Source: Aureobasidium sp. EXF-3400
Lineage: Eukaryota > Ascomycota > Dothideomycetes > Dothideales > Saccotheciaceae
Direction of reading: 5' to 3'
DNA: 64,000 nt
Assembly (NCBI GenBank): GCA_024195585.1
Contig: SWBL01000005.1
Span: 310,001-374,000 of the forward strand
The position numbers were made by a program, and so were the translations under genes. Each line of letters begins with the position of its first letter. Within the stretch, counting starts at the first letter, position 1. Shown here piece after piece: positions 54,669 through 64,000 of the stretch. A model generated the notes under the pieces. The model worked only from the letters and a program-made list of their open reading frames with translations, was not told the origin of the DNA and did not search any database.

Positions 54669-57600
54669 TCACCTCCATCGTGCAGTAGCTCCCATACTTT
54701 CTCTCGCTGCTGCACCTGCAAGATCGAGCTTCCCACTCACGGAGCGTGGCAGACCGCTGCTGGATGTTGATGAGCCACTGACGCCGAGGCTGCCATATGA
54801 ACCAACTTGATGTTGGTACTGCTGTGCTAGCAACGCACCATTGCTGGCTCGTTTGCTACCAGCCATGGCTTGGCTGATCGAGATCTGGGGCGGTGGTGCG
54901 CTGACGGTCTGCTGCAAACCAGGTGCCAAGCTCTGTCGCCTGCCTACGCTTGCAGGTTTGACTGCTTGGTTCATGATATTGTTGACACTAGAGGCTGCTG
55001 CGCTTCCATTCCGCGCAGCTGTATTTGGGGTATCTGGTAAGGGACGCGCGCGTGGGGTTGCAGCCGTTGTTTGTGATGACACTGCCGGAATGGTCGAATT
55101 CGATAGAGGTACACGCTTGACTGGAGATTGCGACGCTGTGGTCGTGGTCGATGACGCAGCTGACGTTGCAGTTCTTGTACGTGAACTAACGGGTCCGGCT
55201 TTTCTGAACGGCTCGTTGGTGATGAAGGGGTGGGACACGGCCTGATCTGGACGCAGACGCTTTTCAGGGTCCCAACGGAGACACTGGGAGAGGAAATCTA
55301 AGAAAGCCTCATCCTCGCACTTGATGGCACCACTGAGGGTCTTGCTACTGGGCCTCCTCCTCCTGCCTTTACTCGATACTGTAACACGAGGTTTGAGTGA
55401 CGAATCGAAGAAGAGTTTTCTTCGTGAGGCCTTCTCGATAATGTCGCGAGCAGGTGGGCCGAAGATTTCCATAATGCATGCAAGTTGTTCTTGCTCATTT
55501 TCTCCAGGGAAAATAGGGTATCCGGTGAAAAGCTCTGCAAGAATACACCCAAAACTCCACATGTCGATTCCGAGACCATAGTCACTTCCGAGAATGACCT
55601 CAGGTGAACGGTAGAAACGCGATTGGATGTACGTGTACACCTTCTCATCTGCTTTGCAAGAACTGCCGAAATCGATGACTCGAACATCAGCTCGGCGAGG
55701 ATCGCAGAGAAGTATGTTTTCTGGTTTGAGATCGCAGTGGATAATTCTCTTGGACTGTAGCAGGCATAAACAGGCAAGTATCTGGCGTGCGAAACGGCGG
55801 ATGAGTTGGAGTGAAAAGCCAGAGAAATTGTGGGCTCTGATGAACTCGTAGAGGTTGATGCTGAGAGAGGGCGATGTGATGCAAAGATGATTTCGGAAGT
55901 AGAAGGATGATGTGATTGTTAGTGTTGCATTAGCCTCATCAGGATCCTACTCTTGGATCAGCACAACGTCGTCGAATATAAATGGTTGATAAACTTACCC
56001 ATTCCTTGAGCTTTTGCAAGATGTTGACCTCAACTAAAGCTTGCTGATGGAATCGCTTCTTATTGCGAATGATCTTGACAGCACAGAGAGTGCCGAGCTT
56101 GTGGTCGATGCACCTCACTACCTGTCCGAAACTTCCTTTACCAAGCACATCAATCACCTCGTAGCGGTATCCTAGGTGATCGCCCATGACAAGGTTGTAG
56201 TCACCTCTTTCATCGTCGTAACCAAAGTTTGTGGTTCCAGCAGCAGATATGTCTCCAACATGCTTCTTTGCTTGTTTGGAGCCACAGAACCAGACGCCGT
56301 CCTTGTAGTCGATAATCTCTCCCTTTTCGTAAATATTCAGAACTCCAGCTGAAGATTGAATAGCCTGCGCAGGAGTCATCCTATCCTTTGGAGTAGCACG
56401 TTTGCGCAACTCTTCAGTTTCACGGGCAGCCACATCTATATCACGCCTCTTTGTCGACAACTTTCTCATCTCGTCGTTCGCAGCGATGTCATCCTTGTCT
56501 AGCTGTAAAGCATTGATTGTTCGAGGCTTGGGTGGCGCAGATGTAGTTCTTGAGCCTAGTGTACGGTTCATGCTGCCAAGGATGGACCACGAGGTGGAGC
56601 GTTGACCTTGCGGTGCTGCAGACTGCGATGCCGAAGTTGCGCTCGTTTGAGGTTGGCGAACTGCAATGTTGCTTGGAAGTGGTGGTTTGACAGCTGGAGC
56701 TGACTCAAGATGGGGTACCTTGTTAGTAGAAGAAACAGAGGGCTTGCTCCTATGGCTTTCGAGCTTGGTGCTTTCGAATGAGGGACGACCACTGCTAGAT
56801 GTGGAGATGGGACTATCGGTGCTCCAAGTCGCAGAGGCAGGGATCTTTGGTGGGGGCATATCATCGTACTTGGTAGTCTGAAGCTTCAAAGGCTCTGCCT
56901 TTGAGGCACCTGTTGCTTTAGGCGGTGTCTTACGCCATCCCAAGCTCAATTTGCGACGTAGACCTGAGGCAGCAGAAGGCGGCGGCGGCTGTTCAGCGTC
57001 TTCTGTGGAAGACACCGTGTTGATAGACGCCGTTTCTTTGACTGACTTAGACACAGCCCGTGGTCTTGGACCCATCGGCTTGGAAGAAAGTGGTTCAGCA
57101 TCGTGGTTGCCCAAAGTAAATTCGTCCGGTAGTCTTAGGGGCTTGCTATACTTGGAGCTAGGTTTAGGCAACGAACCCGAGGTGAAAGGAGTAATAGCTT
57201 GACGTTTGGCTGGGGAGGAGGGTGGTAGAAGCACACCGTTGCTGGGCTCTTCGTAACGGGGGACACGAGCGCCGGGCTGAGTACTGTTACTGCGAGTATT
57301 GAGCGGCACAGCAGGCTCGTCGTCCTGACGCCTATAAAAGGTTGCTTTCGAAGCTGTCATAGGAGTGCTGGGTGTTTTGGCGGCATTGCGCTTGAATGGA
57401 GGTGTGGTACCTCTTTCGTCAACTTCTTGAGACGGAGCAGGGAAAGAATTGATTCTAGCCGCAGTAGGAGTCGAGAGTGGTAGGAGATTCAGAGGGGGAA
57501 GACGTAATGGCTGAAGAGTTTTCTTGTTGACTGCAGGCATTGCTGGTGGAGTCTCGGAATTAGTGCCATTGCCTACTGTGAGGCCTCTGCGGTGCTGAGT

Positions 57601-59363
57601 TTGTCTCGAGTCGGGTGTGGTAGAAGTGTCTCCACGTCGGGCAGGTATCGGTAGAGCAGAACCCTCATTATCGACATTGCCAGACAAGGGAGTTTTGAGA
57701 CCAGAGAAGAAAGGGATGTCAATCAAATCCTTAGGTGACTCGTAAGCTTTGGGTATGGCGGGCACAGGTGGGACCATTTCCTCGTCATCACGTCTTTCTG
57801 CAGCGCTATAGAGATTCCGACTTTTGGGAGTGGGTAGCTTAGAAGTCGAAGAGCTCTGACCAATTCTGCCTTGACCTGCACTCGGAGCGCGGAGGGATTG
57901 GTAGCTCGGTGTCCTCGACAGATTGAGGGCTGGAGGAGGTGCCATCCTGTTTGCCGTTTCCGGGGTCGCTCTATTGGATGAAGGTGTCAAGGCTGGTCTC
58001 CGGGGAGTGGCTGAGGGCGAACGGGTTTGCGTGGACTCCTTTGAAGGCGAAGGAGGGAGTTGCTTAGTAGACATTCTACGGAGCCTACGAGCATCGGTAG
58101 GACTGATTGTTCTGGCTCCGAGGCCACTCATTCTTCCTGACTTTCTCTTGTCTGATGGTGTATCGCTCCTCGGAGTCTTGGCTCTATTTGTGACTTTGAC
58201 ATTGACGGAGCGGCGTTGCTCGGGTTGTGGGAGATCGGTCAAGGTGGCAGATCGAGGTAGAGGCTGCAACGATTTGGCCTTTGAGGAGCGAGTTGGAGCG
58301 GCAAAGGAGATATCGGACGCGGAAGGCTGCGGCGTTGCGCCTTGTGTTTTGCGAGCATTGGTAGTTGTGATGGAAGGAGTGCGAGAGAGGTCAGACTGTG
58401 GTTTCTTGTCCAATTGAGGCGCCATGGGTTTGCGTGTGACACGAGCGGTAATTCCAGAAGCAGTTATGGCAGGAGCTCCAGGGCCCGTTTGACTCCCCCT
58501 TCTCGCGCGTACTGGCAGAACCGAAGTCGAAACCGAAGTCTGCAATTGGTTGGGAGCAGCGGCCGAGAGTTGGTTGAAGTTGGGCACTGAAGATTCTCGT
58601 TGGGTGATGGTCATGGGTTGAGGCTTCGAGTTTATTGAAGCCTTGATGCTTTGCGGGACAATTTTGGTCTTGGGCCTGGGTGACTCGTACGAGGCAATGC
58701 TTGTCTGGAAGTCGTCGAAGTTGATAGGCGGGAGGAAGTCGAACGAGGGCGGCGTAGGCGAGTTTGCATCTTTAGGCTCTCCAAAGCTGAAGCGACTGTC
58801 TTTGGAACGTAGGTCCCGTGTCTGTGTCTGCTGGGCGGGCGAGGGCTGTAGCTGAGATTGAAGGTGGGACGGCGGTTGGGCCTGAGGCGGAAGTCGAGGG
58901 TTGTCGAAGTTGGGCTCGCTCGAACTGTTTGGGAGGAAGGTACGACGGGCAGCCTCCCTAGCCGCGTTGCTGTCGCTAACGATCCTGCTTTGTTTCAGTG
59001 CCACTCCATCCATGATTGGTCGAACGTCGAACCTCTTGCTCTTGTTCGGAGACTCGAACGGGCGCGGTCCTAGCAGGGGCACTCTGTTCTCCTTCAGCGT
59101 CGACTTGCGTTGATGCTGCTGCTGTTGCTGTGGGCGACTGGCCGAGGCAGGGGCGGTGGGTTTGCGGAATGAAAGCGAGTCATTGTCGGCGGCGAGCGAG
59201 GTGCGCTGGTATTTTGTCCTGGCACGGCTCTCGGCTGCGAGAGGCAGAGGGTCAGTAGGGTGCGTGCAGCTGCATCTTGTTGTTGTCAAGGCTCACTCTC
59301 AGCGCCCGACTCCTCGGAATCCTTGTGACGGGCATCCATGCCGTATCCCTCTCGAGTCTGCAT
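54669..59363 (-). CDS. pom1: DYRK-family protein kinase, Pom1-like
   Basis: A 1526-aa dual-specificity kinase related to fission yeast Pom1, which sets polarity and cell-size gradients. Exons are 59363-59297, 59234-55999 and 55946-54669. Residues 1-1000 are a disordered, basic, Ser/Thr/Pro-rich region, as in Pom1. The DYRK-homology box and kinase domain begin near residue 1047 (YEVIDVLGKGSFGQV). Key residues are K1076 in AVK, HCDLKPEN (1171-1178), DFG (D1193) and the DYRK activation-loop YTY (Tyr1205 and Tyr1207), followed by IQSRFYRSPEVILGSDYG. The domain ends near HPFITNEPF, then a Ser/Thr/Gly-rich tail. The start is MQTREGYGMDARHKD; Met9 is an alternative. The active-site motifs are intact. 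Confidence 0.92.
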
Positions 59364-60345
59364 GTCGACCAATTACTATGACAATGCTTCAAGCATTTCT
59401 GGCCCCTAGGGATGCTTCGGGTTAGGCCTCCTGAATGTCGAGACTTGATCAAAAAATCATGGCCGCTCGATCGTGCGTCTTGTCGTCAATGATCGGGAGA
59501 GACCGACTTCAGGATGTCGGTCTGACAGGCTTGCGGCGTGCGTGGTCGAAGGGACCAAGTTACAGGCTCTGGCTAGCAATGTCCGACATACAAGTTGGTC
59601 TTTAGATTGTTGTTGCTCCTCGCTCGCCCAAAGCAGAATAGTCTTCTTTCTTCACCTAGCCTCAGGTAGCCGGTCATTGCGCTGCTTTGCTACCGGTGCC
59701 CCTCTGTTATTGGCCAATGCGGCCCTACAAGCACAGTTAAGATTGTGAGAAACAATTCAATTAATCAAGTTACATGTTTGCATGTCCATGAGAAATCCAA
59801 CTTTTTTCGTTACAAGATCTGTCAAAATATATCTGTGATAAGAGAGGAGGATATATTCCCTCTTGTACCACGTCTGCCGGACGGACAACAGAGATGCATC
59901 CTCCCCCATGTACTAAAGTTTGTAATTTCCATCATACTCGGCCTGCAGCAACAAGCAAGATGCACACTATGAAAAGGCACAGACATTCTTGGAGAAGAGC
60001 CATGTCCTTTGGGAGCCGACAAGTTGTCGCTTCTCAGTGGACATCTTCCAGTTTCCTCATAGTATTGTGCATTTTCGTAGCTGCACGCGTTACATGTTTT
60101 GCTACACGGGAGGATGACCGGGTGTCCCTGAGGCTGAATCTTCCAGATCGTCCGAACGGGAGGGCTCGTGCATGCAGCAGAACGTGCGATCTTCGAAGTT
60201 CGAATCAAGCAGCGACAGCCACATCCACACTGAACCACAACTTTCGTGCCCACTGACGACATTGTGCCTCAAAACCCTTCTGGAACAAGTTGCTCGTTGA
60301 GAATATCCAGCTTGACACAGCTTCCTACCAGTTCTGTAGACCAAA
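59364..60345. other. Divergent intergenic region with repeat copy B
   Basis: Separates the kinase and GTPase starts. Its right half is the better preserved copy of the dispersed repeat; the left half holds nothing supportable. Confidence 0.5.
59906..60150. repeat. Dispersed repeat, better preserved copy B
   Basis: Homologous by eye to 53391-53630. On the minus strand, 59822-60262 is open for 146 codons and Cys-rich (CSKTCNACSYENAQYYEETG). The partner copy has stops at matching codons. This may be a fragment of a multicopy coding element; no transposase motif was recognised. Confidence 0.55.
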
Positions 60346-61911
60346 ATGCCTCGCGATCCACTCATCGCACTTGTTGGCAAGCCGTCGTCTGGCAAGAGTA
60401 CCACCTTGAACAGCTTGACGGATGCCACGTCCAAAGTAGGTGCGCCATCGACTTTTTCTCTTCTATCATCTTCAATCTCTTCTTGTGCAATTCGTGTTGA
60501 CCGTGTGGCTCAGGCAACTTCCCGTATGCCCTCCTCCTGCCTCCAATTCGTTCGTCGCATTCCTGATCTCGCTTCAGTTTCACTACCATCGACCCCAACC
60601 GAGCCGTAGGATATCTTCAAATCCCGTGCGCATGTTCGCGACCAGGAGTCCCCAACGTCGGCGACAAACCACTCGTTGAAAGATGTAAACCAAACTATGG
60701 CGTGTGTAATAATGGAACTCGCTCTGTACCCATCGAGCTGCTCGACGTAGCCGGTCTGGTGCCTGGTGCGCATGAGGGCAAAGGTCTCGGAAACCGCTTC
60801 TTGGATGATTTGAGACATGCCGATGCTCTCATTCACGTCGTCGATGTCAGTGGAACAACCGACGCAGAAGGCAAAGCTACAAGAGGTTATGACCCTAGTG
60901 TCGACATTGAGTGGTTGCGCTCCGAGATTGTTCGCTGGATTCAAGGCAACCTCATGGAAAAATGGTGCGTCTAGGCATCGTGTTACGCTATACAAGTCGA
61001 GGCTGATTGAGAATACAGGGGTTCCGTCAAGAGAAGACACATCGCCATCAAAGGCAATGCAGTCGACACGCTACGAGGACAATTCTCAGGTTACGGCGCC
61101 ACAAAACAAACCATCGCCCGCACTCTCGACAGGCTACAACTGAAAGAGCCTCTGGAAGACTGGAGTGACGAGACAGTGGAAAAAGTGGTCAACGCCTTTG
61201 TGGATGAAAAGTTTCCTACAGTCATTGCACTGAACAAGGTCGACCACCCCGATGCCGACAAGAACGTGGCAAAGATCGCAAAGCTTAATGACCCCAACAC
61301 TCTTGTCCTCTGCTCTGCCATTAGCGAGGTCTTTTTGCGTCGCTTGGCCAAACAAGGCTTCGTCAGGTACCAAGAGGGTAGCGAGTTCGTGGACACGAAA
61401 GAAGACCTCGTTGAGGCTGGAGAGCCCGATGGTGGTGGTTTGAAAGAGTTGGATGAGAAACTGCAGAAGTGAGTAGAGCTGATGTTGCACGGCCAGCACC
61501 GACTAACGACATCCGACAGCCGTATCGAGAACTTGCGCGATCTGGTGCTCTATAGATTTGGCAGCACTGGTGTGAACCAAGTGCTCACGCGTGCAGCAGA
61601 GCTTCTAGGACTCACACCCGTCTTCCCAGTCAGAAACATTGCGACATTCTCATCTGGCGACGGACGTGAAGGCGGCGTATTTAGAGATTGCGTCTTGGTC
61701 AAGAAGTATGTCTATTGTTTTGAACTATGCTATAGAGACATGAACTAATACATGGTGCAGAAACTCAACAGTTGGAGACGTGTATCGCAAGATTATGGGT
61801 GATGCGCCATTGGCGTATGTGGAAACAGTAGGAGGACAAAGGGTTGCTGAAGACGACCCTGTATCGGTGGGCAAGAACGACATCTTGTCGTTCAAGGTGG
61901 GAAGAGGTTGA
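60346..61911 (+). CDS. Obg/YchF-family GTPase, YGR210C type
   Basis: A 425-aa cytosolic GTP-binding protein of the Obg superfamily, akin to yeast YGR210C and archaeal YchF-like proteins, possibly ribosome-associated. Exons are 60346-60439, 60514-60523, 60578-60964, 61019-61468, 61520-61705 and 61761-61911. The 10-nt second exon (GCAACTTCCC) is needed to read [17 protein letters not shown]. Motifs: G1 GKPSSGKST (residues 11-19), switch [10 protein letters not shown]3 [18 protein letters not shown]4 NKVDHPDAD and G5-like CSAISEVF. A Cys-containing loop (CACSRPG ... [11 protein letters not shown]) is as in this subfamily. A TGS-like C-terminal domain ends [10 protein letters not shown]. The protein appears complete. 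Confidence 0.93.
60514..60523 (+). other. 10-nt micro-exon
   Basis: GCAACTTCCC lies between GGCTCAG and GTATGC, flanked by introns of 74 and 54 bp. It supplies the end of Gly, Asn-Phe and the start of Pro in the switch region. Leaving it out shifts the frame. Confidence 0.85.
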
Positions 61912-62140
61912 AGCATTGCATAGCATCTGAATAGAACACGATGTGGCAGTTGCTATGTAGATGATCCACGGATTTTGCCAAGATTTGCATGTGAAAGGCT
62001 CAAGGCCGAGTGACGTCTGGCCAACCACGACGTCGGTCAGGCCTAACAGCTGCTTGTCGCGTGCACTTTGTCCAGTATGCGAACGAGCCAGACATGACAC
62101 TAATGACACGAGAAGGATAAACGAATGAATAAACCACATC

Positions 62141-63716
62141 ATGGATGATCATGCAGGCGCCTCGATAGCCAACCGCGACGAGCCCATCCCCGTCATCCAG
62201 ATCCCATTCAATACCGATGACACGGCACCACCCGAGACGGAACAGCAAAAGCTAGGAAGGAGAGAGAGGATTAAACAAGAGGCGGAGAAGTTGAAGGGCA
62301 AACTACATGATGTCTCGACACAGTACAAGACGACACAAGGCAGTGTGCAGGAGAGGCTCTTCAACACGCTGTTGGAACAAGTCTTCCCCCAAGAAGTCGA
62401 AGATGATGGCACTCCCAAGAAGGACCGCCGCTCAAGGCAATATGTCGACAAACCCCAGTTTAGTCTGCCTACCATGTCGGCCAATTTCCGTCGCTTCAAT
62501 GCAAGGTCCGTCTTTCGCTGTGACATGACTGTATAGCTGCTGATTCAGTACTTCAACCAGAATCGGAATTGTTTTTGTCTTCCAGAACCAGATGATTCGT
62601 CTCTTCACCTGGCGTGTACCCACACATACCATGTCTTTTCTGGCTGTCTATACTCTTGTGTGTCTGCAGCCTGCATTAGCTCCTGTCGTCCCCTTGGCTG
62701 CCCTTTTGTTCTTTGTTATGATACCCTCCTTCCTCACACGCCATCCTCCACCTCCTGTTGCGAACTCATCTTCCTCGGTGGATGCAGCTGCTGCCGAGCA
62801 ATACGCAGCTTACGGCTACTCAGGTCCAGCCGTAGCTCCTCCCCAGCGTGTGAAGCCTGCTCCGGAAATGAGTAAGGACTTTTTCCGAAACATGCGCGAT
62901 CTTCAAAACTGCATGGAAGACTTCAGTCGCGTCCATGATGGTGCAATTGCCATCATCACCCCTTATACTGACTTTAGCAACGAGCGCTTGTCCTCTGCTG
63001 TCTTTCTCGGCTTGACCGCTCTCGTGAGCATCGCTTTCTTGGCTGCACATCTCGTACCCTGGCGCGCGATATTACTGGTAGCCGGCTGGTCAGCTACAGC
63101 AGCAGGCCACCCACGCGCCCAAGAAATCCTCATCAACGCAGCTTCCCTAGCCCAACTCCAACTCATCTACGACCGCATCTGCGTAGCAGGCAGCGAATGG
63201 GTAGAATCAGACATCCTCCTCGACGAACCCGCCCAGGTCCGCGAAGTCGAGATTTTCGAATTGCAAAGACTGCAAAAACATACTTTGGGCGGTGATGCAG
63301 GTGCTGTTCTGGAAGGGGAATGGGAACCTTGGTTGTTTACCCCTCAACCTTATGCACCTACTTCTCCTTCCCGAGTTGCTGGTGCACGTCCTGTAGGTAC
63401 CCAGTTCTTCGAAGACGTACAACCACCGTCTGGCTGGCTCTGGCGCGATAAAAAGTGGACATTGGATCTAGGATCGAGGGAATGGGTTGAAGAACGTTGC
63501 GTCTCTGCCGTAGAGATAGAAACAGAAGGCGAGCGCTGGGTCTACGATCTCGACACCACTAAAGACTCAAAAAGCAAACCTACTACGAGTACTCTTTCCC
63601 CACCGCCAAAGAGTTGGGAAGAAGGACCTACTGTATCGACGAAAGGCGAATGGAGACGCAGACGCTGGGTCCGTCTTGTGGAGCGCAAGATTGTCAAGGT
63701 CAGTCCTGAAGATTGA
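62141..63716 (+). CDS. Peroxisomal membrane peroxin, Pex28/Pex29-like (Pex24 family)
   Basis: An integral membrane peroxin with a dysferlin-type C-terminal region, acting in peroxisome number, size and ER contacts. Exons 62141-62505 and 62561-63716 give 506 aa, joined as FRRFNAR-IGIVFVFQNQMIRL. An acidic/basic N-terminus (GRRERIKQEAEKLKGKLHD) precedes hydrophobic helices (FLAVYTLVCLQPALAPVV; LLFFVMIPSFL), and then the block KDFFRNMRDLQNCMEDFSRVHD. More helices follow around LGLTALVSIAFLAAHLVPW, then the dysferlin-like half with PSGWLWRDKKWTLDLG and EGERWVYDLD and the closing RRRRWVRLVERK. An alternative donor at 63699 could splice to a further open exon at 63785-63877, changing the C-terminus. 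Confidence 0.88.
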
Positions 63717-64000
63717 AAGAGGTAGCGTTCGTTGCCTTTTATCTTCTTCACATCGACCCATATACTGAAGTAAAATTTATATAGATGGTTGACAAACCTC
63801 CAAAGCCAACGATCTTGAATGCTCTGGATCCTGGCATGCTTAATCCTGGTGCTGTCAATGCTGCTTCTGTATTTTGAGTCCATCCTGTGCTCTAAACCAG
63901 TCTAGGCTTCTGCAAGCCAGCAACCGTGCTACTATGATCCGTTCACATGGAAGACTTCTATACAGAGCAAGATACCAGTACAGTTAGCCCAGCGCCGCTA
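63717..64000. other. 3' region of the peroxin gene
   Basis: Contains a possible alternative last exon at 63785-63877 (31 codons, VDKPPKPTILNALDPG). Nothing else is seen before the window ends. Confidence 0.4.

Noticed and set aside
59894..60256. 120-codon plus-strand frame over repeat copy B
   Set aside because: The minus-strand reading aligns codon by codon with the partner copy, so the plus frame is a shadow.

Overview
The window is nuclear DNA from a filamentous ascomycete (Pezizomycotina). Genes are dense and lie on both strands. Introns are mostly 50-60 bp, with GT..AG ends and CTAAC-like branch points. The proteins are of fungal type: a Ku80, a joined Nup98-Nup96 nucleoporin, Sec3, SRP40, a Pom1-like DYRK kinase, a Pex28/29-like peroxin and a FIT/Scs3 protein. 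The protein style suggests a dothideomycete, perhaps near Aureobasidium, but this is only an inference. Exon joins below were worked out by eye from reading frame, splice sites and family resemblance.

Layout. 1-714: end of QCR8 (respiratory complex III). 3538-4281: a proline/serine-rich fungal protein behind a long gene-free stretch. 5413-11895: SEC3 (exocyst) and SRP40 (nucleolar chaperone), divergent. 12878-13693: a small secreted cysteine-rich precursor made of three Kex2-flanked modules, the most unusual gene here. 13694-19436: 5.7 kb with no supportable gene. 19437-24822: a Rab5-type GTPase, a small coiled-coil gene with an in-frame stop, a DUF7702-type membrane protein and a FIT/Scs3 lipid-droplet protein. 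27897-31128: a single C2H2 zinc-finger protein and a Nudix hydrolase. 31700-37729: a large coiled-coil membrane protein, a SnoaL/NTF2-like protein and a TMEM205-like protein. 38123-47403: Ku80 and the Nup98-Nup96 precursor, convergent.

48517-54124 looks accessory and decaying. It holds a MYND-finger gene with a nonsense codon and a frameshift, a cytochrome P450 with an in-frame stop, a truncated open frame, and one copy of a dispersed repeat with RIP-like mutations whose better preserved partner is near 60 kb. 54125-63716 returns to housekeeping genes: a short conserved protein, the Pom1-like kinase, an Obg/YchF-family GTPase (YGR210C type) with a 10-nt exon, and a Pex28/29-like peroxin.

Most genes are independent single-copy housekeeping functions; no metabolic cluster is visible. 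The best candidate for something undescribed is the three-module precursor. Its introns fall exactly 56 codons apart in the same phase, and each module carries a conserved four-cysteine core between Lys-Arg sites.
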